Below are positions 24,685 through 33,421 of a DNA stretch of 64,000 nt, piece after piece. Source of the DNA: Prevotella sp. GTDB lineage: Bacteria; Bacteroidota; Bacteroidia; Bacteroidales; Bacteroidaceae. The DNA lies in NCBI GenBank assembly GCA_024684515.1, contig JAIKWS010000023.1, forward strand, positions 62,001 through 126,000, in the 5' to 3' direction. The stretch's first letter is position 1. Each line of letters begins with the position of its first letter. The position numbers and the translations under genes are program-made. The notes under the pieces are model-generated. The model did not search any database. It was given only the letters and a program-made list of their open reading frames with translations, and was not told where the DNA came from.

Positions 24685-27100
24685 CATCCTCCGTCTGCTG
24701 GGAGCGGCCATGTGGCTGCTGGCCGTCTCCTGTTCCACCACAAAGCATATCCCCGATGACGACCAGCTCTTCATCGGACTGGAGAAGATTACCTATACCG
24801 ACTACGAGAAGAACGACCACGCCAGCGAGACCATCGAAGAACTGGAGGCAGCACTGGCCACTGCCCCCAATGGTGCCCTCTTTGGCTCGAGCTATCATCG
24901 CACCCCGTTCCCCTATGGTCTGTGGATATGGAATGCCACCACGGGCTCGCATGGCGTGCTGAAGCAATGGCTTAACCGCTCGCTGGGCAAGGCACCCGTA
25001 CTGATGAGCCAGGTCAACCCGGCGCTCAGGGCACAGGTAGCCCGTCAGGTGCTGCGTGCCAACGGCTATCTGCATGGCGACGTCAGCTACCGGGAGATTA
25101 CACAGAAGAACCCCAGGAAGGCCAAGATTGCCTATACCGTGCACATGGACACCCTCTTCCGTGTTGACACCATGAGCTATGTCGGCTTCCCCAGCGATAT
25201 GCAACAGCTCATCGACTCCACGCGCCAGGATGCCAGCATCACTGCCGGCTCGCCCTTCAGCGTTTCCGCCCTCGACGACGAACGCAACCGGCTGAGTCAG
25301 CTCTTTCGCAACAATGGCTACTACTACTATCAGCCAGGCTATGCCTCCTATCTTGCCGACACCCTCGCCACCGCTAACCACGCCCAGCTGCGCCTGCAGC
25401 TTGCCGACTCGTTGCCCCAACGGGTGTTGCACCCCTGGTATATCGGTACCACCAGCATGCGCATGCGACGATCGCTCATGGAGCAAGCCGACAGCACCGT
25501 CAACCGTCGCTATCTGTCTATCATGTTCCACGGCAAGCATGCCCCCATACGTCCTGGCGTAGTGCTCCGCAACCTGAAGCTGCGGCCACGGCAGCTGTTC
25601 AGCTACGGCAACTATCAGGAGTCTATGCAGAAAGTCAATGCGACAGGGGTGTTCAGCAGTGTCGACTTCCAGTTCACCCCACGCGACCATGACACCCTCG
25701 ACCTGATGCTGGACTGCATCTTCGACAAGCCCTACGACTTCTATATCGAGACCAACTTCGTCAATCGTACCATCGGTCGTCTGGGTCCAGAGCTCATCAT
25801 AGGCCTCACCCGTCGCAATGCCTTCCGAGGCGGTGAGAAACTAGATATCAACCTGCATGGATCGTACGAATGGGAGACAGGAAGCAAGGGTAGTGACATG
25901 AACAGCTATCGGTATGGTGCCGATGCCGCCATCGAGTTCCCACGCATCCTCTTCCCCAGCTTCAGACGCAAGACGCAGGGCAACAGGAGGGAGCCCATGA
26001 CCGAGAAGCGGCGACGGCAGCTGCGCAGACGCTTCTACTCCACGCCAACCACTATCGCCAAGGTGTCGGTCGACGTGGTGCGACGGCCCAGCTACTACAA
26101 GATGCATATCGTCAGTGGCGAGTGGACCTATCGCTGGCAACCCTCAGAGACCAGCCGCCATGAGCTGTCGCCACTCACGGTGAAATACCAGTTCATGAAC
26201 AGCCGTACAGAACGATTTGAAGAACTGCTCTACAGCAATCCCTATCTGGGTACCACGATGGAAGACTACTTTATCCCCAAGATGCGCTATACCTATACTT
26301 ATGGCTCGCCATCCACGTTCCGCAACCCCTTGCGTTGGGAGACCACCCTCGAGGAGTCGGGCAACCTGACCGCCCTCTACGACGTTGTCGTCCAGGGAAA
26401 TAAATGGAATCAGAAGGACAAGACACTGTTCAAGAATCCATATTCGCAGTTCCTCAAGGTAGAGACTGACCTGACGAAAACCTGGACGCTGGGACCACGA
26501 TCGAAGCTCGTCGGGCATGTCAATATGGGAGCGATGTGGAGCTATGGTAACAGCAGCTCAGGACCTTTCAGCGAGCTTTTCTATGCCGGTGGTGCCAACA
26601 GCATCCGTGCCTTCCCAGTAAGAAGCATAGGCCCAGGCAACTTCCCAGGAATGGGAAGCGACAGCGGATTCTCCTATGTCATGCAGAATGGCGACATCAA
26701 GCTCGTCATGAACCTGGAATGGCGGCAGCGGCTCTTTGGCAATCTCTATGGAGCTGTCTTCCTCGATGCCGGCAATGTGTGGAGCCAGGAAGACCGCACT
26801 ATAGGAACCGGCGATTTCGATCCTTCTGACGACGAGGAAGAGCAAATGGCTATCACAGCATTTGTCGATGCCTGGAACGAAGTATTCTCAGACAATAATT
26901 TCCGCCTGCGCAACCTATTCAAGCAGCTTGCCACAGGCACTGGCGTGGGACTCCGCTACGACCTCGACTTCCTGGTGCTGCGTGTCGACTGGGGATTCGG
27001 TCTCCACCTGCCCTATGACACAGGACATGGAGGATACTTCAACATTCCTAAGTTCAAGGACATGCACACCCTACATATCGCAATTGGATACCCCTTCTAA
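24668..27100 (+). CDS. tamL: TamL: lipoprotein TamA/BamA-like outer-membrane protein
   Basis: Starting at 24668 the 810-residue protein has a lipoprotein signal LLAVSCSTTKHIPDDD, with the lipobox Cys at about residue 22. This is the Bacteroidetes form of TamA. POTRA-like domains follow, with the last ending near RPGVVLRNLKLRPRQLFSYGNYQ. The C-terminal half is a BamA-type 16-strand barrel (YAGGANSIRAFPVRSIGPG is the conserved strand/loop region) and the end HTLHIAIGYPF finishes in an aromatic residue. A longer frame from 24569 would lie inside tamB and lacks a signal. The 22-base repeat units begin directly after the stop codon. Confidence 0.93.
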   Translation: MTVSNSILRLLGAAMWLLAVSCSTTKHIPDDDQLFIGLEKITYTDYEKNDHASETIEELEAALATAPNGALFGSSYHRTPFPYGLWIWNATTGSHGVLKQWLNRSLGKAPVLMSQVNPALRAQVARQVLRANGYLHGDVSYREITQKNPRKAKIAYTVHMDTLFRVDTMSYVGFPSDMQQLIDSTRQDASITAGSPFSVSALDDERNRLSQLFRNNGYYYYQPGYASYLADTLATANHAQLRLQLADSLPQRVLHPWYIGTTSMRMRRSLMEQADSTVNRRYLSIMFHGKHAPIRPGVVLRNLKLRPRQLFSYGNYQESMQKVNATGVFSSVDFQFTPRDHDTLDLMLDCIFDKPYDFYIETNFVNRTIGRLGPELIIGLTRRNAFRGGEKLDINLHGSYEWETGSKGSDMNSYRYGADAAIEFPRILFPSFRRKTQGNRREPMTEKRRRQLRRRFYSTPTTIAKVSVDVVRRPSYYKMHIVSGEWTYRWQPSETSRHELSPLTVKYQFMNSRTERFEELLYSNPYLGTTMEDYFIPKMRYTYTYGSPSTFRNPLRWETTLEESGNLTALYDVVVQGNKWNQKDKTLFKNPYSQFLKVETDLTKTWTLGPRSKLVGHVNMGAMWSYGNSSSGPFSELFYAGGANSIRAFPVRSIGPGNFPGMGSDSGFSYVMQNGDIKLVMNLEWRQRLFGNLYGAVFLDAGNVWSQEDRTIGTGDFDPSDDEEEQMAITAFVDAWNEVFSDNNFRLRNLFKQLATGTGVGLRYDLDFLVLRVDWGFGLHLPYDTGHGGYFNIPKFKDMHTLHIAIGYPF

Positions 27101-27215
27101 TTTTTTTTCTATCCCTACGGAGATTTTTTTCTCTAGTGAGGCAGCGATTTTTTGAGTACAGTGGAAATATTTTTTGAGTACAGTGGAAAAAGTTTTCGAG
27201 TGCAGTGAGGAAAAA
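27101..27215. repeat. 22-bp-period array directly after tamL
   Basis: T-runs start at 27101, 27124, 27148, 27170 and 27193, with steps of 22-24 bases. GAGTACAGTGG begins at 27154 and 27176 and GAGTGCAGTGAGG at 27198, exactly 22 apart. Read on the minus strand the second unit is CCTCACTAGAGAAAAA, close to CCCTCACGAGAGAAAA at 4982 and CCTAACTAGAGAAA at 2602. This array therefore looks like the same family in the opposite direction. Confidence 0.7.
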
Positions 27216-27270
27216 ACGGTGTCAAGCAAGACGATTGGCCTACCTGTTTGAGTTAATTAATGTGAAACAG

Positions 27271-27301
27271 TTTGTAGTACACAATTAAAAGTGTACTTTT
27301 G
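27271..27301 (+). promoter_or_regulatory. Promoter for the large secreted protein gene
   Basis: TTTG at 27271-27274 and TACTTTTG at 27294-27301 are spaced 19 bases. The leader to the ATG at 27508 would be about 200 bases. A second -7-like box, TAACTTTG at 27395-27402, lacks a good -33 partner. Confidence 0.6.
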
Positions 27302-27507
27302 CCAGATAATCGCATGAGGTATCCATTGGCAAGGTTTCAACATTTGTATCAGATGAATCATCATTTGCGTCAGCCCTTCGTGAGAAGTTTTTCGTAACTT
27401 TGCAGCCGGAAAAGAGGAACAGGAGCGGCAGGTGCCTGACGAATGACATGCTGCAGCCCAGCTATAACGACTATATCTACCCATTCACTAACTAATAATA
27501 ATTGTTT

Positions 27508-30423
27508 ATGAAGAATTGTTACTTAAAATTTTCAGCTATTGCCATTGCAATGCTTGCTGTACAGAACATAGAGGCCATCAACGTGCCCTATGCCCAGTCG
27601 CCAGTCGACGGGAAGACGTATATGCTTGTGAGCCGCATGAAGCCCGCCAGCTATACTGTGCCCACCAGCTGGGACGGATCGCTCTACCTGCAGGGCTACA
27701 ATCTGCAGAATATCACCGATGCGGCTATCACTGCAAAGAAGAACGATGACGGCTCATGGTACTTCTACAAACAGACGACGACCACCTATGATGATGGTAC
27801 GACGGAGACGGCCGACACCTATCTGGGCATTCCTGGTGGCACGAACAACGTGCGCATACAGGAACTGGCACCCGTCACCTGGTATGTGGAGCAGAGTGAC
27901 GTGACCGATTACTTCCTGTTGAAAGCAGGACCTGGACAAGGTAACGAACTGACAGAGAATGGCTATCTGCACCTGAACAACGGTGGCGAATACCTGGTCA
28001 TCACAGAGCCATCCAGCCAGTGGTTCCCTGACCTGTACGGGGGCGTGCAATATCTCAACGACGAGGAAGGCAACCCCATCGAGGCTATTCTTGACGAGTA
28101 CGGCTTCCCCATCCCCCTGAACACCATATCACGCTACTGGACCTTCGTGGAGCTGGACGATGTGCCTGCCTATTCACTGAAGGTGCAGCTCTATGCACTG
28201 CTACAGGATATCGAGGACAACTACCTCGTACAGACAGATTATCAGGCTGGTTTCCAGGGAGCCATCGATGCCGCCTTGCCCTATTATAACAAGGAGGAGT
28301 TCACTCAGGAGGACCTGGATGCTGCAAAAGCTATCATCACAGCCAAGATGAACCTCTACAAGGAAATACAGACCGCCCTCACACTCCTTGCCAGTGGCAC
28401 ACCCAGCAGCATGCTCAGCGATGCTATCGCAGAGGCTACCAGGACCTTTAACGAGAGCAACGACACCGCTGCGCTAGAGGCAGCACAGCAAGCACTGAAA
28501 GAGGCTGAGAAGACCTATGCAGAGAGTTCTGGCGAACTGACACCCCTTATCACGAACAATAGCTTTGAGGACCTCTCGTCACAGGGAGGTGCTATGTCCA
28601 GCTCTGTATCCGATGCTCCCTTCGGATGGAATGTCTTCGTCAACGGACAGCAGGCACAGACAGCCAGCGAGCTACGGGCAGCCGGCATTACGGGATGGCA
28701 TGGCGTGAACGACGATGCCGATGGTGCCAAGGACGGCAGTTATGCCTTTGGACTGTGGAATGGGGGCATACCAGAATACGAGGTGTCGCAAACCCTCACA
28801 GGACTCGAGAACGGTAGCTATACCATTGCTGCTGCTGTGATGGTTGGTGCCAATGGCAATGGGTCAAGACGTACCACACAGCGTATCTTCGGCAATCTGA
28901 ACGCCAAGTATTTCGGAGCTGACTACAACTACGACAGTGCCTTGCTCGACCAGCGAGAGGTGTATGCCTTCGAGGGACTCGAGGAGCCACAGACAGACCG
29001 TCAGCTGCAGGAGATGACCGTCAGGGCATTCGTCTATGACGGCACGCTGACCTTCGGACTGCGTACGAATGGCAATATTGCTGCAGCAAAACGAGAGAGC
29101 AGCAACTCTGCAGGTGGCGACGGATGGTTCAAACTCGACAACTTCCGCATCTTCAAGGAGGGATATATACAGGATGATGCCCTTGAGATATACCAGCACT
29201 TTGCCAGTCTGATTGACAACCTCTCTGGCGAGCAGATGCAGGCCTCTGTGAAGGAACAGGCTGTAGCTGCTACCGACATCAAGATCAACACCGGCAGCAC
29301 ACAGGACGAGATTATCAGTGCGATCATCAAGCTGAAGGATCTTTACCCCACCGTACAGGCTTCCGTGACCCTCTACCAGAACCTGCTGGCTGCCATCGAT
29401 AACGGTACGATGGCACTGATTGAATATGAGCATAGCGCCAGTGCTGACGACTTCAGCGACCTGCTCATGGAGGCTGAAGACATGTACGAAGAGGCTGTGG
29501 CCGGTGAGGAAGAGGTCAACGATATCATCAGGAAGATAGAAGAAGGCATAGAAGAACTCAAGGCTACGGCCATCACCTTTGGCGACATCACCTATCTGCT
29601 GAAGAACCCAAGCTTCGAGGATATGAGCAACCAGGGCAACTCACCCAGTGGTGGCTCTGCCAATCCTCCCGCAGGATGGACATTGACACTCGACGGTCAG
29701 CTCGTGACCTCTGCTCCCGCACTGGCCTGGTGCGGCATCAACGAGGGCGATGCCATCAGTGTGATGCTCGAGGATGGTACAGAGGTTACACATCAGTATA
29801 CCGACGGTACTCATCTGTGGGGCATCTGGGATTCTAATATCCCTGAGGTGGAACTGAGCCAGAGCTTCACCAATATGCCTGCAGGCACCTATACCCTGCA
29901 AGCCGATGTCATGGTACAATACAACTGGGCTGGCGACTGCACCACCACACAGCGAATCTTCGCCAATAACTACGTGCAGATGTGGGGTGCAGAAAGCTCG
30001 TACAGCGAGCTGAACCTGCCTGCCGATGCCACTAGTGCCACGGCACTCACCTATGCCGGCTACTACTGTGCTCCTGGACAGGAGGGGCTCGACAATAGCG
30101 ACCTGCTGCACCCGATGTCTGTGACCTTCGAGGTTGGCGACAATGGCGAGGCCAAGATTGGCTTCCGCACCAATGGAGTCAACATCGACGGATTGAAATT
30201 CAGCGATGGCGAGGGTGCACTCAACGGACAGGGGTGGTTCAAGGTGGATAACTTCCGACTGAGCTACGATAGTGCGGAACTGACCAGCGTGAGCGGCATC
30301 AGGCAGCAGAACGAGGGCACCACCACCTTCTACACTATCGACGGACGACAGCTGCTGAAGCCACACCGGGGGCTGAACATCATGAGGACGGGTGAGAAGA
30401 CCGTGAAGATCTTTGTGAAGTAA
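27508..30423 (+). CDS. Large secreted protein with two jelly-roll-like modules and C-terminal sorting tail
   Basis: The 971-residue protein has a signal peptide (MKNCYLKFSAIAIAMLAVQ, cleaved near NIEA). An N-terminal domain of about 210 residues is followed by a helical segment (about 225-340), module 1 (about 346-551), a second helical segment (about 560-690) and module 2 (about 696-921). The modules share NNSFEDLSSQGG/KNPSFEDMSNQGN, WGIWDSNIPEVELSQS-like strands, RRTTQRIF/CTTTQRIF and GWFKLDNFRI/GWFKVDNFRL, so they arose by duplication. They look like carbohydrate-binding beta-sandwiches. The last 30 residues (YTIDGRQLLKPHRGLNI, ending KIFVK) resemble a type IX secretion tail. Function is unknown; the ATG at 27508 is preferred over a TTG two codons upstream. 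Confidence 0.75.
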   Translation: MKNCYLKFSAIAIAMLAVQNIEAINVPYAQSPVDGKTYMLVSRMKPASYTVPTSWDGSLYLQGYNLQNITDAAITAKKNDDGSWYFYKQTTTTYDDGTTETADTYLGIPGGTNNVRIQELAPVTWYVEQSDVTDYFLLKAGPGQGNELTENGYLHLNNGGEYLVITEPSSQWFPDLYGGVQYLNDEEGNPIEAILDEYGFPIPLNTISRYWTFVELDDVPAYSLKVQLYALLQDIEDNYLVQTDYQAGFQGAIDAALPYYNKEEFTQEDLDAAKAIITAKMNLYKEIQTALTLLASGTPSSMLSDAIAEATRTFNESNDTAALEAAQQALKEAEKTYAESSGELTPLITNNSFEDLSSQGGAMSSSVSDAPFGWNVFVNGQQAQTASELRAAGITGWHGVNDDADGAKDGSYAFGLWNGGIPEYEVSQTLTGLENGSYTIAAAVMVGANGNGSRRTTQRIFGNLNAKYFGADYNYDSALLDQREVYAFEGLEEPQTDRQLQEMTVRAFVYDGTLTFGLRTNGNIAAAKRESSNSAGGDGWFKLDNFRIFKEGYIQDDALEIYQHFASLIDNLSGEQMQASVKEQAVAATDIKINTGSTQDEIISAIIKLKDLYPTVQASVTLYQNLLAAIDNGTMALIEYEHSASADDFSDLLMEAEDMYEEAVAGEEEVNDIIRKIEEGIEELKATAITFGDITYLLKNPSFEDMSNQGNSPSGGSANPPAGWTLTLDGQLVTSAPALAWCGINEGDAISVMLEDGTEVTHQYTDGTHLWGIWDSNIPEVELSQSFTNMPAGTYTLQADVMVQYNWAGDCTTTQRIFANNYVQMWGAESSYSELNLPADATSATALTYAGYYCAPGQEGLDNSDLLHPMSVTFEVGDNGEAKIGFRTNGVNIDGLKFSDGEGALNGQGWFKVDNFRLSYDSAELTSVSGIRQQNEGTTTFYTIDGRQLLKPHRGLNIMRTGEKTVKIFVK

Positions 30424-30446
30424 GACAAGCATATCTATCATCAGCG

Positions 30447-30484
30447 ACGGCAACGAGTCATCTGTGACTGCGTTGCCGTTTTTC
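30447..30484 (+). terminator. Intrinsic terminator of the secreted protein gene
   Basis: ACGGCAACG (30447-30455) and CGTTGCCGT (30471-30479) form a perfect stem followed by TTTTTCTT. Confidence 0.88.
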
Positions 30485-30561
30485 TTGATTGGCAAGGCTA
30501 TGTCCTAAGAACTCAGGCTTCTATTTGTTTCGTTCTTAGCAGCCTTTTAGCAAGTCTTAGT

Positions 30562-30722
30562 AAGCTACTAATCTCGAACGTTGTCCGCTATTTGTCCGCT
30601 ACTTGTCCGCTACTTGTCCGCTACTTGTCCGCTATTTGTCCGCTACACAGCGGACAAATAGCGGACAAATAACGGGCAGATACCGCGCAAGTACCGAACA
30701 ACGTTCGATGTTAGTCGCTCTC
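30562..30722. repeat. 11-bp tandem array facing a mirrored array (large inverted repeat)
   Basis: Six head-to-tail copies of TTGTCCGCTAC/T begin at 30581, 30592, 30603, 30614, 30625 and 30636, exactly 11 apart. From 30647 on, about five reverse-complement copies follow, becoming degenerate outward. The outer borders TCGAACGTTGT (left) and ACAACGTTCGA (right, 30699-30709) are perfect inverses, and similarity continues beyond them (AGCTACTAAT against GTTAGTCGCT). The whole could fold as one long hairpin or cruciform of about 70-base arms. The period is half of 22. Confidence 0.88.
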
Positions 30723-30987
30723 TAGGCGCTGGGAGTAGCCTGCCAGATGCCTGTTTAGATGCTTTAACTTCTCATGCAGTCTCACCTACGGGCAACGGCT
30801 TAATTCAAGTTTCTGTACGTAAGGGCAGTGCTTGTCTCACCATCCTATGCATAGTTCTTTTAGTGTCGCTCCTTGTCTACTGTGATGGCTATCCATTGCC
30901 TAATACCCAACAGCGGAATAATTCGTCATAAAAATGATTGAGCCCACTAAGAAAAGGGCTGTTAGACGATGCTCGTGGCGAGCATAC
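30723..30987. other. Gene-free stretch downstream of rpsO
   Basis: No credible gene is seen. A small perfect hairpin, ATGCTCG-TGG-CGAGCAT, lies at about 30969-30985, just beyond the rpsO terminator. The rest shows no recognisable signal. Confidence 0.5.
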
Positions 30988-31025
30988 AAAAAAGCCCTGC
31001 ATCCAACGTATTGAAGCAGGGCTTG
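30988..31025 (-). terminator. rpsO intrinsic terminator
   Basis: On the minus strand AAGCCCTGC and GCAGGGCTT form a perfect 9-base stem followed by TTTTT, about 20 bases after the rpsO stop. Confidence 0.9.
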
Positions 31026-31043
31026 TGGAAAAGCAAACGCAGA

Positions 31044-31313
31044 TTACTTACGCAGACCCAGTGATTTGATAAGGGCACGGTAGCGCTCAATGTCTACGTT
31101 ATAGAGATACTTCAGCATCTTACGACGACGGCCAACAAGCTTGGTCAGCGAACGGGCAGTGCCGTAGTCCTTGTGATTCTGCTTCAGGTGCTCCGTCAGG
31201 TGCTTGATGCGATAAGTGAAAAGGGCAATCTGGCTCTCGGCAGAACCAGTGTCAGTAGCTGACTTGCCATACTGTTCGAAGATCTCCTTTTTCTTTGCTT
31301 GATCGAGATACAT
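31044..31313 (-). CDS. rpsO: 30S ribosomal protein S15
   Basis: The 89-residue protein has the full S15 sequence: YGKSATDTGSAESQIALFTYRIKHLTEHLKQN, then GTARSLTKLVGRRRKMLKYL and a C-terminal ALIKSLGLRK. S15 binds 16S rRNA and helps join ribosomal subunits at bridge B4. The gene is a single-gene unit with its own promoter at 31424-31431, a leader of about 100 bases and an intrinsic terminator. S15 often represses its own translation through the leader in other bacteria; here that is only a possibility. Confidence 0.98.
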   Translation of the reverse strand: MYLDQAKKKEIFEQYGKSATDTGSAESQIALFTYRIKHLTEHLKQNHKDYGTARSLTKLVGRRRKMLKYLYNVDIERYRALIKSLGLRK

Positions 31314-31423
31314 AAATGATAGATTAAATTGGTTGTTTGCTCATTACATCCTTCCATCGCTGACAGCCTTTAATCAGAGCCGCTTTACGATGTCGAATGC
31401 TTCGGGGTTTCCGAAAAGCGCTG

Positions 31424-31431
31424 CAAAGGTA
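31424..31431 (-). promoter_or_regulatory. rpsO promoter -7 box
   Basis: The minus strand reads TACCTTTG. The leader to the start codon is about 100 bases and contains a GC-rich inverted segment near its 5' end. Confidence 0.65.
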
Positions 31432-31598
31432 CTGCTTTTTTCGCAGCTAACCAAGCTTTTTGTGATTTTTTTTGTCATAACACCCTATTTCTTACCCTAT
31501 TATAGCTTGGGGGATGATATTGAAGACAGGCATGAATTTGGACACGGGCATGCTGGAAGAAGGGATGCGGCTATGTGAGAGAGGGAATACTGTGAGAG

Positions 31599-31669
31599 TT
31601 GGACGACTCGGATTCGAACCGGGAATGACAGAACCAAAACCTGTAGTGTTACCATTACACCATCGTCCA
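31599..31669 (-). tRNA. tRNA-Gln (anticodon TTG)
   Basis: The minus strand folds as a 71-base cloverleaf. The acceptor stem is TGGACGA/TCGTCCA, the D-arm is GGTGTAATGGTAACAC, the anticodon arm is ACAGG-TTTTGGT-TCTGT with anticodon TTG, and the T-arm is CCCGG-TTCGAAT-CCGAG with one mismatch. CCA is not encoded. A promoter box lies about 96 bases upstream. Confidence 0.95.
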
Positions 31670-31764
31670 AACAGACTGATTTGCGGCTACGGACAGTCGG
31701 TAGCTGGTGGCATCGAGCATAACCCCGACAAGCTAAGAAACGACTGTGAGCTGAAAATCGGGTG

Positions 31765-31772
31765 CAAAGGTA
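31765..31772 (-). promoter_or_regulatory. Promoter -7 box for tRNA-Gln
   Basis: The minus strand reads TACCTTTG, about 96 bases before the mature tRNA 5' end, which implies a processed leader. Confidence 0.6.
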
Positions 31773-31834
31773 GTGCTTTTTTTTACGAACACCAAATTTT
31801 TCTGCATCTTTTTTAGCGGAGAGTCCTTTTGCGG

Positions 31835-33232
31835 TCAGAGCAACCTACGTTGACATACGGGGACATAGCGTGTCAGTGCGATGTAGGCTAAACCAATAAG
31901 CAGATAGAGCATGGCTACCTGCAGGGCTGAAGGATGGAGACCGCCGATGGAGGCAAGTGGGAGGTGGGAGATGCCATCTAGAATACTGTTGAGCAGGCCT
32001 GCCAGCCACAGGAGGATGCCACCGAGTGAGGGAAAGAGCAATGTGAGTACACCACCCAGCAGGATGATGGTGGCAAAGGGCATCACCACTAGGTTGGTAA
32101 GCAGAAACCATGTCGGGAACTGTCCGAAATAATAGGCCACGAGTGGTGCCGTGCCTAGTTGTGCTGCCAGCGACACAATCACTAGGTCGTAGAGCCATTT
32201 CACGGGACGATGGGTCATCATCCATTTCGTGGATACACACTGTTCGAAAAGGGGAACGAACAGCAGGATGCCCAGCATGGCCATGAACGACAGCTGGAAG
32301 CCTACATCGAACAGTGAACTGCTGTCGGCAAGGAGCATGACGATGGCCGTGAAACTCAGCACTCCTAAAGAGGCATGACGACGACCACCCAGCGAGAAGA
32401 GGGAATAGACGGATAGCATGATGGCAGCACGCACCACACTGGTAGAGAGACCGGTGAGCAGGGCATAGGCCCAGATGGCCAGTACCACGACGCTTTGTAT
32501 GAGCCACGACCGTCGGCGGCCTAGCGTCAGACGGGTCAGCAGCAGATAGATGATGCTCAGGTGCAGGCCACTGAGGGCCAGGACATGAGAGGCACCACTG
32601 CTGGCATAGGTCTGACGCAGCTCCCTGGTCAGCAGCGACTTGTCGCCCAGCACCATCGCAGAGATGATGGCCTGTGCATCACCATCACCAGACTGTTGCG
32701 ACAACCGTTCGAGCAAGGGGAGACGCCACTGGAGGGCACGGATGCGCAGACGTTGCCAGCGAGACAGCAGGCTGAAACCCTCACCACCAGCATGCCAGTC
32801 GCCACGACGCACAAACTGACTGTCGCTGATGCTCACCAGTAGATTGTCACCTATCTGTAGATGCCGGCTATGCTCGTCAGTCCAGAAATAGCAGCGACGC
32901 TGTTCGTCTGTAGCAGGCAACAGCAGTTGTATCATCACCGTTTTGGGTCGTTCGACAGGCATGGAGGCAACAACGGCCTCTGTCCATACACCATCAGCTA
33001 CCTTCGCTGACTGCTCAGGAGCACAGGCCATACCCAATACTACGCAGCACAGATTGAGGGTAACAGACTGAGCCAACGGACTCTTGCGTAGCAGCCAGGC
33101 AACGACCAGCAGCACTGCCAGTAGACATGCCAGCCAGCCATCAGCCAGCAGACCACCGATGGCGATGCCCAGTGCCAGACAGACTGCCAGTGGCAACAGC
33201 GGACAGTTTGCAAAGAGGGGACCTCTGGTCAT
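31835..33232 (-). CDS. comEC: ComEC/Rec2-type DNA-uptake channel protein, without nuclease domain
   Basis: The 465-residue protein has N-terminal helices, a DUF4131-like region (about 65-165), and the competence domain with the typical segments DGDAQAIISAMVLGDKSLLTRELRQTYASSGASHVLALSGLHLSI and AAIMLSVYSL. ComEC forms the inner-membrane channel for single-stranded DNA in natural transformation. The C-terminal metallo-beta-lactamase domain of the Bacillus protein is absent; short forms like this occur in Bacteroidetes. It starts a single-gene unit from a promoter at 33255-33262. Confidence 0.92.
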   Translation of the reverse strand: MTRGPLFANCPLLPLAVCLALGIAIGGLLADGWLACLLAVLLVVAWLLRKSPLAQSVTLNLCCVVLGMACAPEQSAKVADGVWTEAVVASMPVERPKTVMIQLLLPATDEQRRCYFWTDEHSRHLQIGDNLLVSISDSQFVRRGDWHAGGEGFSLLSRWQRLRIRALQWRLPLLERLSQQSGDGDAQAIISAMVLGDKSLLTRELRQTYASSGASHVLALSGLHLSIIYLLLTRLTLGRRRSWLIQSVVVLAIWAYALLTGLSTSVVRAAIMLSVYSLFSLGGRRHASLGVLSFTAIVMLLADSSSLFDVGFQLSFMAMLGILLFVPLFEQCVSTKWMMTHRPVKWLYDLVIVSLAAQLGTAPLVAYYFGQFPTWFLLTNLVVMPFATIILLGGVLTLLFPSLGGILLWLAGLLNSILDGISHLPLASIGGLHPSALQVAMLYLLIGLAYIALTRYVPVCQRRLL

Positions 33233-33254
33233 AGATAGGACATTGTTTCATTTG

Positions 33255-33262
33255 CAAAGATA
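33255..33262 (-). promoter_or_regulatory. comEC promoter -7 box
   Basis: The minus strand reads TATCTTTG 23 bases before the ATG. Confidence 0.65.
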
Positions 33263-33378
33263 AGCATTTTCAGCGGTTCTTACAACTCAGAGGGGGTAAA
33301 AAGCGTGAAAAACAGGAAAAGTAGACAAATAGAAACTATTTGGAAACGATTTTTCTTGCGGGGACGTGTTTTTTATTG

Positions 33379-33386
33379 TACCTTTG
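33379..33386 (+). promoter_or_regulatory. Promoter -7 box for the M16 peptidase gene
   Basis: TACCTTTG lies 35 bases before the ATG at 33422. Confidence 0.65.
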
Positions 33387-33421
33387 CATGCGTATAAATA
33401 TGTACCTAATATAAAAATACA

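Noticed and set aside
24578..25690. 370-residue open frame antisense to tamL
   Set aside because: It is a by-product of tamL codon use; tamL is well supported by its barrel and lipobox.
27443..27511. Small upstream frame whose stop overlaps the ATG of the secreted protein gene, with a second 15-residue frame from 27448
   Set aside because: Too short to support without conservation or expression data, though the ATGA overlap is of the kind seen in coupled genes.
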